Shown here: positions 1 to 9,668 of the stretch, piece after piece
How the letters are laid out: every line of letters begins with the position of its first letter
How positions within the stretch are numbered: position 1 is the first letter of the stretch
Assembly: GCA_001695595.3 (NCBI GenBank)
Contig: MBPM02000012.1
Coordinates: forward strand, 372,001-436,000
Direction: 5' to 3'
Length of the DNA: 64,000 nucleotides
Origin: Plasmopara viticola
Taxonomy: Eukaryota; Oomycota; Peronosporomycetes; Peronosporales; Peronosporaceae
Notes under the pieces: model-generated
What the model was told of the DNA's origin: nothing
Database searches by the model: none
The model's input: the letters and a program-made list of their open reading frames with translations, nothing else
Position numbers and translations under genes: made by a program

Positions 1-1480
1 TATCTTCAAACATGCCGCCTACTTCCCGTTTATCAAGTACGACCGTTCGACACACTTCGCCAGTGTTCGTTGCAAGATCGAAAACTTTGAGTCCTTTCGT
101 GTTGGATGCATGCCCAAGCAGCAGCATAAAGCGATAGCTCTTCGCATCGAACTTCATGCGCTTGGAATTATCGATATGTGCATAGCCTAACGATCCGAAT
201 ACGAGTAGATGCTGTAGCTGTGGCTTCACTTTAGAGCACAACTCAAACGAAGCCAGGATCTTGTTGTTGCTGTTTGTTCTCCGCTTGATTATGTACCCTG
301 CCGTGTTCACGACTTCAGCCCACTACTTCGAATGTACCCATTTGCAGTGCATCATGCTTCTGACTTTCTCAACGATCGTCCGATTCATGCGCTCCTCGAC
401 GCCATTCTGCTGCGGGCTGTATGGCACAGTCTTATAATGCACAATCCCGATCTTTTTACAGAATCCTGTCAGTCGCGTGTTCTTGTATTCGCCACCGTTG
501 TCAGGACGCAGGACTTTGACCGTCGTTCCACACTGTTGATCCATCTCTTTTTTGGACTCGATGAACTTTGATGGTACTTCACTCTTCGCCTTAAAAAGGA
601 CACAGGTACAAGTCCGATATAAGCGCCCACGAAGGATACCACATAGCGTGATCCACCAGTCATTTGTTTTCATTTGTCCGGCGAAGTCTTCGTGGACAAG
701 TTGAACGTTTGCGTTGTCTTCTTCTCCGACTTGTTGGGATAGCTAGCCACAGTCATATTACCTTGCAGGCATCTACCACACAATATTTTGTATACGGCCG
801 TCGTCACGTTTGATAGCCCTTCTGTGGCCGTTTGCGTCTTCTAGTAGTTGTTGTAGCTTGTGTGATCAGTTCTTGCGTGCCACAACTCCCACTATCCAAT
901 TAAGTTCTCATGCTCCACTAACAAAGCGTTCATGTGCTCCAACGTCAGCGTGTACACTTTTCCGTTGCGTTTGGGCGAGATCATGAGCTCATCGTCTTTG
1001 TAAATCCCACAGTGAGTCTCAAAAAAGCGATCGTCATGACCGTGTTGGACAATCCTAGCTATAGATAGTAGACGTCTGTCCAGCTTTGGGATGTGGAGAA
1101 CATCTTGCATGGCAACTATTGTTCCATTCCCACTGCGAATGGAACCGAACACTTCCTCGGCCGATGGCATCTATGCCAGCACCATTTGTAAGATATACTT
1201 GAATGGGATGTTTCAAATCATGGTATACATGGAAATCTTCTTTAAATGGAGTTATATGAGAAGAGGCTCGGCTATCCACTAACTATCCTCCTTTTTCTCC
1301 CGTGCTTACTGTGAATGCCACATTTTTTCCGTTGTCCTTACGTCTGAGGAACATACAAACTGCTTGTGTCCTACTTTGTGACAGCGGTGACATTTGCCAC
1401 GAAATGATTGCTTTTTCGTTGCATTGTCCCCACTATTGCGCTGCTGGCGTGAGCTACGCCCACGACCACGACCACGGCCG
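1..1480 (-). pseudogene. copia Pol remnant: zinc knuckle, protease, pre-integrase, integrase
   Basis: The minus strand shows a CCHC knuckle (CHRCHKVGHKQFVC, about 1360-1405), then a protease active-site segment VDSRASSHIT near 1279, where the copia consensus is DSGAS. A GAG-pre-integrase stretch follows (892-1170, LHIPKLDRRLLSIARI), then an rve integrase core (323-673) with RPDNGGEYKN and PQQNGVEERMNR carrying the second Asp and the Glu of the DDE triad. Frame changes separate these blocks. Reverse transcriptase lies outside the window. Confidence 0.8.
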
Positions 1481-1494
1481 ACTCCAAAAGTACC

Positions 1495-2046
1495 CTCACC
1501 GACTTCTTAGTTTTGCTTCCTCCCGTATCCCTTCAGGAACTTCTCCTTGACATCAACCATTGTCACACCAACAGAGTTCTCAATCATCGCCACCAACATT
1601 CCATACTCAACCGGCAAGCTACCGATCAGAAGTGCCATCGGGCGGGCTTCAGCCATCACGTCACCAACCGCGTCCATGCTTAAAATAAGCTTGTCAAAAA
1701 AATCAAGGTGGAAAGCCATAATGTTGCCCTCTTTCATACGAAACCCGTGCAGTCGCTGCATAAGTGCGACTCGGCTCTGAAGGTTATCTTTATTATAGTA
1801 GTCTCACCGAAAATCCCAAACCTCATTTGCAGTACGTGCATGGAGAATCTTGGAGTGGTGTTCAACCTCGATCCCTTATGCAATGGCGGTGCACGCTTTA
1901 ATGTCCTTGATCTTTCAATCGACCGTCGTATCGTCCTCTGACTTCATTTCCAGAATATGATCCAGAAGGCCCTCCCGCGTGAGAGTCATTTGCACACTTT
2001 GGTAATTGTTGTCGTTTCTAAGCAGATCGTCGGGATTCTTCATCAT
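1495..2046 (-). pseudogene. copia Gag (UBN2-type) remnant
   Basis: A possible start is at 2046 or 2043. The best open part (1507-1761) shows the Gag signature of copia elements: an MQRLHGFRMKEG segment, then LDFFDKLILSMDAVG and LPVEYGMLVAMIEN, typical of gag-polypeptide/UBN2 domains. Upstream in the same gene, LLRNDNNYQS and EGLLDHILEMK can be read, separated by stops. Gag would form the virus-like particle that houses the retrotransposon RNA. It is followed by a zinc knuckle and protease in different frames, so the polyprotein is broken. Confidence 0.75.
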
Positions 2047-2346
2047 TCTCTCCTTCTTTACATAGTCAGGTAAGGTTTGGGCTAATAACCCGATGAGTTG
2101 AAGGTAAATCGGAAAGTATATTAATCACACTGTTATCTTCCTTCGAACTATCTACATTCCTGCCCACTAATTTGTCTCGGTCTCCCATGCGGTGCTCAAA
2201 ACGTTCAAAAAGCTTCGCTTGTCTGTTCTAGAACATTCATATTCCATCATGTCTCATCGGGTGTCACGTCAGTTGGTTGTCGTCAAACCATCATCGGTGA
2301 TGACCACCAAGTGACGGAACAACGACAGTGCTCCTCCCAACAAATA

Positions 2347-2672
2347 CACTACCACTTATACACTTAGGTATGAGTAACCGGCTTTTTTACATTCATTTTG
2401 ACGCCAATGATTTACCTCCAACGTTAGAATAGGTTTATGCAAAATACGAGTAGTACGCGAATACTAAATATCCGATCCTTTATTGCCTTATTAAATGGCT
2501 CAGTATGATATATTGCACTAATTCAATGAGATGTATACCGCTAAAGTAAGTCTTTCAAGGTCGCTTGTGAAATGTAAGCGCGAGCAAGCGTAGTACTTGT
2601 TGTTTGTTTTGGAGTGTGGTGGTGCATTCAACGAAGTCCTTTTTTCGAAAGAAATTGTTATTATTCAGTACA
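2347..2672. other. Spacer between the copia relic and the direct repeat
   Basis: An AT-rich stretch without a recognisable gene. It leads directly into the left 675-bp direct repeat. I see no motif worth naming here. Confidence 0.5.
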
Positions 2673-3347
2673 TGGGCCATCTCCTCATCGTTCAGAAAAT
2701 GGTATATCTTCACTGTGTATGCGTAAAAGCGAGCACAATAATTGATTCTAAGAGTTTTCTCCGTGATAGCAGGGCATTGTCACGCAGATGATTTACTAAT
2801 GCAGTTTCGATCGAGTGAATTTCGGTATTGTATTTATCTTGTGAAAACCTTGTTGTCATAGCAAATGTGTTATAGAGAAGGCAATCAGACGAATTGCGTC
2901 TGTACCATAATCCAATTAATGATTCTTCATGTGAATCTTTTGCTCCGGGTATGTATGGAATTTCAGTAAGCCTTGAGTTATCGGTGAAGCAGCAAAGATA
3001 TCGCTAAATTTTGGGAAAAGTAGATTTACGATTCTCCTAGAGTAAAATGGCTTCAACTTTTTTTACAGATGCAAGCCCCGAGCTTTATCTAATACTATAT
3101 TAAGATTCTCATCAAAAATGTCTATTTATTGTCGTCTTTAGGTTGTTGGCAACAATTATACCGTGAGGAGAATAGGTGAGACAAGGCATATCCCTTGAAT
3201 AGCAATACACTAATCGTGATATCTGTCAGATAAGGAATGCCCGTTCGCGTGAAATCGTTGACTTAAGGTCTAGTTAGTTGCCTCTATTTTTCAGAATCTT
3301 GCACGGTTCAGCCACATGCTTGGTCCAATTCACCTGGGACCATTCCG
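2673..3347 (+). repeat. Left copy of a 675-bp direct repeat flanking the provirus
   Basis: Starts TGGGCCATCTCC and ends GGGACCATTCCG, directly against the left terminal inverted repeat. The second copy is at 21356-22029 in the SAME orientation, directly outside the right inverted repeat. By eye the copies differ at about 15 substitutions and one single-base indel, roughly 2 percent. It lacks TG...CA ends, so it is not an obvious LTR. The minus strand contains a short coding-like stretch (ending SIIVLTFTHT) also hinted at near 27386, so the sequence may derive from a dispersed host repeat. Confidence 0.9.
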
Positions 3348-3678
3348 TATATACTACTAGTGCGCCATTTGCACCCTAACCTATCCGCTCCCCCTGTACA
3401 CCTTTCAACCCCCATCCCTACACTAATAGAAACAGAAAAAAACTAAAAAATCTAATTTTGACAAGTCCCATCCTATGTAATGGAGACGTAGAAACACTAA
3501 AGCACACAAACCACCCAGAGCCTTCAATCGAACCTATCAGACGCTCTGAGAGTATCATTAGTTTTACTCAAAAGCATCAAGGGTACCCCCTGTCAGAAAA
3601 TTTAGAATTTGACATAAAATGCAAAACTATTCAATCGTGAATTAATTATATATCTGAATTATCTTTCTATATAGTATA
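3347..3678 (+). repeat. Left terminal inverted repeat of the provirus
   Basis: Begins gtatatactac and runs to about ctatatagtata at 3678. Its reverse complement is at 21018-21354. The outer 300 bases differ at about four positions by eye, with a small indel block near the inner end. The TATA-rich inner end (ctatatagtata) lies just upstream of the first gene and may double as a promoter. It also contains a 60-codon ORF. Confidence 0.93.
3458..3640 (+). CDS. Small ORF inside the left inverted repeat (60 aa)
   Basis: Open from ATG to TGA, reading inward, and duplicated in the right inverted repeat (21061-21243, minus). The copies differ at two residues (E/H at one site, I/V near the end). Both stay open, but they are only about 1-2 percent apart, so this proves little. 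I recognise no domain. The central part is rich in charged and polar residues (HTNHPEPSIEPIRRSE). It may be a real TIR-encoded peptide or just repeat sequence that happens to be open. Confidence 0.3.
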   Translation: MTSPILCNGDVETLKHTNHPEPSIEPIRRSESIISFTQKHQGYPLSENLEFDIKCKTIQS

Positions 3679-3707
3679 ACAAGATAATTAGATAACAAGA
3701 TAACAAA
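3668..3707 (+). promoter_or_regulatory. AT-rich promoter-like region before the first viral gene
   Basis: Contains ctatatagtataac followed by two runs of gataacaa just upstream of the ATG at 3708. A related tagtataa sequence precedes the polymerase ATG (before 4013) and the internal ATG of the integrase part (aatagtataaca, about 7206-7216). This suggests a shared early-type promoter element, inferred from position and resemblance only. Confidence 0.4.
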
Positions 3708-3905
3708 ATGGTTTACACTCAAGAACTTTATCAGAAGAACAAAGAGTCAATTACAGCAGCAAAGAAGCGCTACTATCAAAAGCACCGAGAGAAAATCCTA
3801 CAGAAGCAGAAAATGTATGATGAATCACATAGAGAAGAGCGGAAACAGAGATATTTATCTAAAAAACTAATCAACCAAACTCATCACCAAACTACTGACC
3901 AATAA
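3708..3905 (+). CDS. Small basic lysine/tyrosine-rich protein (65 aa)
   Basis: An intact ORF of 65 codons. It is strongly basic and built of a degenerate repeat of the type KKRYYQKHREKILQKQK followed by a second partial unit. Similar K-Y-x-x-H/N-R-E-K runs occur in small proteins of large DNA viruses and related mobile elements, where they are thought to bind nucleic acid. It is the first gene inside the left TIR and reads toward polB. Function is inferred; a DNA-binding or regulatory role is possible. One of the few viral ORFs here without a break. Confidence 0.6.
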   Translation: MVYTQELYQKNKESITAAKKRYYQKHREKILQKQKMYDESHREERKQRYLSKKLINQTHHQTTDQ

Positions 3906-4012
3906 AATTTTAATATTTTTTTGTTTTTTTTGAAAACAATATTAATCACAATATATACAAAGACTTTGTCATCTTGAATTACGTTTAACTTAGTATAAAA
4001 AACATATTCAAA

Positions 4013-7000
4013 ATGCCAATTTCAAATAATCTAAAGAAGACTTAAAATAAGCGTAGCTCACTTTTTAAGTTTGCTAAGGCTCATAACTTGAATGTTCAAT
4101 GGAAGATGACAACTTCCAATATGGAGAATGCTGTCAATGCATTCAAGAAAACCAAAGTGAATACAATCGTTAAGACACTTCGTAAGTTTAAACTAAACAA
4201 TGATAAAGCAAGTCTAAAAGCTATCAATAAAACAACAGGTAAAGTTGAACTACAATTAAATCGATTCGAACGTATTCGCAAACAAATTGTAGCCCCAGCT
4301 GATAAAAAACTTCTACTTCACTTTAAAGGTGAAAATGGATCCGTGTTGAAATTATATCATCTACAAGATGGACTAATTAATATTGATAATTTATTCATTA
4401 CTGAAGAGAATCAATATAGTTCTGGAGCTGATTTTGATTTGGATATTCTACCAACAAAATCAGTAGAAGTTGAATGGTTAAACAATCCAAAGCGCTCTCG
4501 AACTGAGAGAAAGAATTTCTTTCGTTATCTAACTAAAGCTAATTATAATTTAAATGATTTTCAAGTTTATTATTATGATTTGGAAGTTAGGTCTGAAATG
4601 ACTACTGTATAAGATAACTCATATAAAAAGCTAAGAGGAACACCCTGCTTTCTATTTGCTCTATCTCACGCAGGGGTTGATGAAACAATAGTTAAAAGCA
4701 TCTCACAAACAATGTTTAGCTCAGGTGCTACTATTGATTTCACTAGAAAGACAGCTATTGCATTCAATCTATACATCTCAGTGAAGCAGTACTATAGTAA
4801 GACTATAGAGAAAGCTGATAATAAAATTTCTTTCTATGGAGTTAAACGTGAAAATGTGATTAAATTAGGCTCTGTTGGTCAGCATTTATTTGCTATCAAA
4901 CCAACTAATATCACCAAAGCAGCTCTTGATAATCCTAAATTAGTTGAACAACATGAGCGAGCTGATTTTATTGTCAAAAAGGGAAAGGCATCCTTTAAAT
5001 CCAATCGCATTAAACTACTTGATAGCTATGAGGTAATTAATTATCTATATCACCATCGTGGAACGTTATTAGATCCAATTACGCAAACCAATGTACCAGA
5101 GTTATTGAATAATAATTATCAAAAGATTGAATCTTTAACCGAAGTAGATTTTGATGCAAGTCTATTCAAAAGAATTGGTAGAGCGGATGAAACTAATTTG
5201 AATCTCGGTCATTCTGTATTTAAAGAGTTTATCAAAACTGAGAATGGAAAAGGTGGTAAGTTTGTTGAGGTTAATGAATATAATGTCGTTTATTTTGATA
5301 TTGAAACTCTGGTTGAAGATAATGAACACATTCCTTATTGTGTGTCATATTGTATTGGTCGTAAGACTTCAGCCAATGTTATTCAATTTAGTAAAACAAA
5401 AAGTTTCTATGGAATTGGATGTGAACTTCAGTTTCTTAATGACTTACCTAGAAAGAGTCGTAATCTTTTATGGGCTCACAATGCAGGCTTTGACTGTCGA
5501 TTTATTCTCAGACATTTATCATATAGGAAAACGGATACGAATTTGATTGAATCTGGAACGAAATTAAAGCAAGCCCATGGTTTCTTTTATGATCGTGAAA
5601 TTGTATTAAAGATACTATGAGTTTCATTGCTAGTAAATTAGCAGATATGCCCGAAATGTTTAAATCATCGTGCACTGATATGACACTAGAAAAAGAATGT
5701 TTTCCACATAAATTAGTTTGTAGATACAATCATCAACTACTTTGGCCAATGGATCTATTAGATTACTATGAGGAAAAAGAAACACTAATAGCTAATGCGT
5801 CAAAGATCAACGCTTGTGATGATAAATATTTCGATTGTGAAAAGTATGCTATTCACTATTGCGAACGAGATGTTGATGTCCTACGAAGTTGTTTGAGGCA
5901 TTAAGAAAAATGTTTATTGATCGATTTAATATTGATGTGTATCGCTTTATGTCAATGCCTTCATTAACATATGCTATTCAACATAATGAGGGTTGTTTTG
6001 ATGATTGTTATGCAATGAATGGAAACGTTCTAGGATCCGTTCGTGATGCAATTGTTGGTGGTCGTGTTATGACTCGAGACAATGAGAAACATCATATTAA
6101 GCATAAAGACGCTGATTTTGATGCAGTATCCCTATATCCATCAGCACAAGCTAACTCGATGGGTATGTTAAAGGAAAGCCGAAATGGTTCAAAGACCAAA
6201 TCCCTTCCGATGCTGATTACTATATCGTTCGAGTAAAATTTGAGTCAATTGGTAAGAAACGACACTTTCCGTTGTTGAGTTTCTATGAAGATGGGGCTAG
6301 AAACTTTACTAATGATATTGTTGGGAAGACTATGGTTTTGGATAAGCAAGCGCTTGAAGATGTTATTGAATTCCAGGACGTTAAAGTTTCAATTATGGAA
6401 GGCATCTATTGGAATGAAGGTTTCAATAAACAGATTGTCATTACAATCAAATCACTTTTTGGGGAACGTTTGAAATTAAAGAAAGAAGGTAATCCTCTAC
6501 AGAATTGAATTAAATTGTTGATGAACTCTGCATATGGTAAACTAATCCAAAAGCCTATTGTTAAGCAAAAGGTAATGATTAGTGATAAGGTAAAGATTCT
6601 TGAATACACAAATAAAAACATCCACAAAATGATATCTAGAACGCCAATTACGGATCATTTAGCACTATTTGAAGAGTATAAGTCATCTGAACATTTTAGT
6701 CCAGCACACTTAGGTGTCCAGGTATTAGATTCAAGTAAACATATTATGAATCGAGTTATGTGTTTAGCAGAAGACATAGACGCAAAGATATGGTACCAGG
6801 ACACAGACTCTATGCACATCGATTACGATGCTGTCAATAGACTTGCAGATGAGTACCTGCGTACTTATAACAAAGCGTTAATTGGTAAGCAAATGGGACA
6901 ATTTCACGTCGATTTCGATCTTAAAGGATCCGAAGGTAATATCTATGCTAAAGAATCTATCTTTCTTGGTAAGAAGAGCTATTTGAATATACTTGCTTGT

Positions 7001-7216
7001 GATGGTAATGACGTCCAGGGAATGCATATTCGTATGAAAGGCATTCCAAGTAAACTACTTGAAACAGACACTTACGAAAAATACATGAGACTCTATAATG
7101 GTGAGGAATTAGAATTTGATTTGAGTGATGTCTGTCCGATTAAAATCAATAACAAAACACAGCGAGTCTCTACAAGGTTAAATTCAAACGAAAATTATCG
7201 TTCAAATAGTATAACA
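4013..7216 (+). pseudogene. polB: Protein-primed family B DNA polymerase, broken
   Basis: Replicative polymerase of Polinton-type elements; the family initiates replication from a terminal protein. The exonuclease motifs are visible: FDIET (about 5299), HNAGFDCRF (about 5480) and YCERDVDVL (about 5865). So are polymerase motif A (DFDAVSLYPS, about 6115), motif B ([10 protein letters not shown], about 6510) and motif C ([10 protein letters not shown], about 6795). The likely start is ATG 4013, preceded by a TATA-like tagtataa. Lesions: in-frame stops at 4043-4045, 4610-4612 and 6506-6508, and frame changes near 5605 (A-run), 5885 and 6175-6215. Past motif C the frame runs on without a stop into the integrase. 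Confidence 0.93.
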
Positions 7217-8311
7217 ATGGACTCTCTACTTACTCAGCTCTATTATGATCCAAAAACGGGATTCATAGCAGCAAACAAACTATACCTCAAAGCCAAAGAG
7301 ATTGATAAACGTTTAACACTAAAACAAGCCAAAGAATGGTACAAGACACAAAGTAGCATCCAACAACATTCTACTCAAAAGAAGAAGTATCCTGAGTTTA
7401 AAATTGCATCAAACAATCCCAACGAATGGCAAATAGATCTTGCATTCTGGAATAAGCAACCTATATTGATATCAGTTAATATAAACAGTCGCATTGGATA
7501 TGCAAAGGTGTTACAAAATAAAAAAGCAGATACAGTTCAAAAAGCCATTGATCAATTCATTACAGGGCATAAAGTGTCAGCATTGATGTCAGATAATGGT
7601 AGTGAATTCACAAATCATAGAGTGGAGAGATTTTTTGATAAAAATGGAATTACTCACGCTAATTCTATTCCAGGAGATCATAAAGTGCTAGGAAAGATAG
7701 ATCGCTTTATTCGAACGATAAAGGCAAGACTAACAAAGATGCAGGATACTATGGGATTTAAGAAGCTTACACAAAAACTTCCGAATGATGCTATCTCTTA
7801 TTACAACGATACCACTCATTCATCCATAAAAGCTACACCAAATGAAATGGAAGGGAGGGTTATTTTTGACGAAATTGAACACAATAAACGAGTGGTTAAG
7901 CAAGTACAAAAAGGCATTCCAACTGGTTCTATTGTGCGTTATCGTTTAAATTCGAAGCAATTTGAAAAAGAAGGCGCAAGATATTCAAAAGCTTTGTACG
8001 AAGTAATTGGATTAGATGGATTAAAGATGCGTATTAAATCAAAGAATAATCATGTCCTATACAAACCAGTTAATGACTTGAAAATTGTAAAAGCAGAGAA
8101 AACTGATGCACCAATCGAAAATAATCAAATATGGGAGGCTGAGAAGATTGTTGATCATAAAACACTAAAGAATGGTAAGCATAAATTTTTGGTCAAATGG
8201 GTTGGATATGACGACAGCTTCAACACTTGGGAACCTGAAAATAACCTCCGTTTGATTAATAAGAACAGAATGTCATCACTAGAGAAACAATATTGGTCTA
8301 AATATAGATGA
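7217..8311 (+). CDS. rve-type integrase with C-terminal chromodomain, open with the end of PolB
   Basis: Occupies residues 235-598 of one open frame (6515-8311) that starts inside PolB. It opens with a leader typical of viral/Polinton integrases ([19 protein letters not shown]). The rve core follows, with acidic residues in [15 protein letters not shown] and KIDRF; the third acidic position reads Asp rather than Glu. A chromodomain (about residues 539-582) has KFLVKWVGY and NTWEPENNL. The family inserts the element DNA, and the chromodomain may target chromatin. No stop separates it from PolB; an ATG at 7217 preceded by aatagtataaca could be a separate start. This part has no visible break. 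Confidence 0.9.
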   Translation: MDSLLTQLYYDPKTGFIAANKLYLKAKEIDKRLTLKQAKEWYKTQSSIQQHSTQKKKYPEFKIASNNPNEWQIDLAFWNKQPILISVNINSRIGYAKVLQNKKADTVQKAIDQFITGHKVSALMSDNGSEFTNHRVERFFDKNGITHANSIPGDHKVLGKIDRFIRTIKARLTKMQDTMGFKKLTQKLPNDAISYYNDTTHSSIKATPNEMEGRVIFDEIEHNKRVVKQVQKGIPTGSIVRYRLNSKQFEKEGARYSKALYEVIGLDGLKMRIKSKNNHVLYKPVNDLKIVKAEKTDAPIENNQIWEAEKIVDHKTLKNGKHKFLVKWVGYDDSFNTWEPENNLRLINKNRMSSLEKQYWSKYR

Positions 8312-8740
8312 ACATGATGTGTAAATTCATCACCAAAAAAGACACGCAATGTACCCGAGAAGCAAAAAAGGGTGATTACTGCACTCAACACCATAACATC
8401 ATCCAAATAAAAATGTATAAGAAGGAACTATCTATAATCCATAAGAAGAACAGAATACTCGCTGAACAAAACAAGGAACTACAAATATATAAAAGTCAGA
8501 TTAACACGATAAACGAATTCGACCTCACCAAACATCAATTGTTCAATAAATCCGTATATGAAATTCAAGTATCTAATTGCTGATAGACGGTACCAATCTC
8601 GCTTAGAGGATGTCTTCAATGTTCCGTTTGATGAAATCGAAAAAAAATATAGAAAACTTCTCTACGATAGAAACGATTTGTGTCATCCATATACGAGTAG
8701 ATATTGGTCTGATGCCCAGACGAATTCATTCGTCGGGTAA
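8308..8740 (+). pseudogene. Zinc-finger/coiled-coil small protein, frameshifted
   Basis: Its ATG overlaps the integrase stop (ATGA), so the two are probably co-expressed. The N-terminus has a Cys/His cluster, C-x8-C around TKKDTQC followed by YCTQHH, resembling small zinc-binding motifs in viral proteins. A charged helical stretch rich in K, E, Q and N follows. The first frame stops at 8583. The downstream frame (8558-8740) continues plausibly (EDVFNVPFDEIEKKYRKLLYD), so one frame change near 8555-8575 probably splits one gene of about 140 residues. Function unknown; DNA binding is a guess. Confidence 0.6.
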
Positions 8741-8764
8741 AGACCCTCCGAATTTCATTCGGGA
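8715..8764. terminator. Two tandem hairpins between convergent genes
   Basis: Two inverted repeats lie where the plus-strand gene ending at 8740 meets the minus-strand gene ending at 8776: gacgaat/attcgtc (8719-8734) and ccgaat/attcgg (8748-8762). Position and symmetry suggest bidirectional transcript 3'-end formation. Viruses of this type often use such hairpins as transcription end signals, but that is inference. Confidence 0.35.
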
Positions 8765-8775
8765 CTGGTGATTGT

Positions 8776-9322
8776 CTAAAGCCTGAAGCTTCCGCCTGTT
8801 TTACGCATTGAGCGTAGTTTAGCCATCTTAGCTTTCATCTCAAGCGATCCCTTTTCGCAGACACCGACCCCAGTAAGATTCTTTACTTCACCTCGAACAG
8901 CATTCACTAATCGTGGCTGTCCAGTATAGGCTCCAAGAGCTTGAGTGCCTTGATCAACAACACCAGATACCAGCGGTTTAACTAAAGGCCAAACATTTTC
9001 TTTTAGCCATGGCCATGCTTTATCTTTGATCCAACTCCATAACGACCCTCCACTCATTCCAGACCCCCTGAGAGCGTCTCCGTTCACAGTATCAATTGTG
9101 TTTTCAAATCGCAGCGATGCAGCGATTTGAAAACACAATTGATACTCCTTTACCAGCTTGTGCAGCCTTTTCCCATTTTTTCGCATTTTCCGGGTGAAGT
9201 GCTAATTTCTTTGAAGAGCCTTTAACTTGAGAAGCAGTAAATGATACTTTCAATGTCTTTAGAGAATTCTTTTTCTGAGCATCCGTAAGCTCATCACAAC
9301 TGACCGAAACGTAAGAGTTCAT
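8776..9322 (-). pseudogene. Minor capsid (pX/pVI-like) candidate, broken by a perfect palindrome
   Basis: Two overlapping frames look like one gene. The N-terminal part from ATG 9322 (MNSYVSVSCDELT..., Lys-rich, with AKKWEKAAQAGKG) breaks at the palindrome 9088-9146. The other frame continues through a glycine-rich GSGMSGGSLWSW segment, a tryptophan-rich amphipathic stretch (KDKAWPWLKENVWPLVKPL) and a basic tail (MAKLRSMRKTGG). Gly-Gly sites and amphipathic/basic segments recall adenovirus pX/pVI-like minor capsid proteins that the viral protease cleaves. This is pattern resemblance, not proven homology. Confidence 0.55.
9088..9146. repeat. Perfect 25-bp inverted repeat with 9-bp loop
   Basis: Arms 9088-9112 and 9122-9146 are exact reverse complements, around the loop agcgatgca. 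It sits where the reading frame of the minor-capsid candidate breaks. This looks like a quasi-palindrome made perfect by template switching, not a functional signal, though a structural role cannot be excluded from sequence alone. Confidence 0.85.
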
Positions 9323-9409
9323 ATTTGCGTAAACTATCTATATTTCTTGAAATAAATAGAGTCTCAAAAAAATTAAATAAATGTCGACTTTTACTCGAAG
9401 CCATCATCT

Positions 9410-9619
9410 CTATAGTGCAAATGTCTTAGCTTTTTTATTTTTTGTTGAAGCCCTTGCTGTATTTATTCCTGCTCCCTTTGAGCGTACATCCTGGAGCTTT
9501 TCTTTTAGCAGTAAACTATTGAGAGATTTCAATAATCTTTCTTGATTACTATGAGCAGCTGATTTGATTGAGTTACCTCTAAGGTTTGGATATCGTACTT
9601 TTATAATTTTGGAATTCAT
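9410..9619 (-). CDS. Small basic protein of unknown function (69 aa)
   Basis: An intact ORF between the minor-capsid candidate and the large unknown gene, all on the minus strand. It is rich in Lys, Arg, Ser and Asn (TKNKKAKTFAL at the C-terminus) and has no motif I recognise. A 22-bp motif (9641-9662) shared with the penton gene leader lies 21 bp upstream of its start. Virion or DNA-binding roles are possible, but there is no direct evidence. Confidence 0.5.
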   Translation of the reverse strand: MNSKIIKVRYPNLRGNSIKSAAHSNQERLLKSLNSLLLKEKLQDVRSKGAGINTARASTKNKKAKTFAL

Positions 9620-9640
9620 TTTACATTAAAGCGAAGCTTT

Positions 9641-9662
9641 TGTTTCCGTCCCGGTATATTAA
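9641..9662 (-). promoter_or_regulatory. 22-bp motif shared by two late-gene leaders (copy 1)
   Basis: Plus strand tgtttccg.cccggtatattaa. A copy matching at 20 of 22 positions is at 12237-12258. Each lies just after the stop of one minus-strand gene and before the start of the next. A promoter or transcript-end element for the virion gene block is likely. Confidence 0.45.
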
Positions 9663-9668
9663 ACACAA

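Larger units (their letters stand above)
1..2342 (-). mobile_element. Decayed Ty1/copia retrotransposon (5' half), continuing past the window edge
   Basis: Reading the minus strand from about 2046 down to 1 gives the copia order gag, zinc knuckle, aspartic protease, pre-integrase and integrase; reverse transcriptase and RNase H would lie beyond base 1. Stops and frame changes interrupt every part, so it is not autonomous. A possible 5' LTR start (minus strand TGTTGGGAGG, a common copia LTR opening) is at 2342. I cannot place the inner LTR end or a primer-binding site. The family assignment is firm, the outer boundary is not. Confidence 0.85.
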
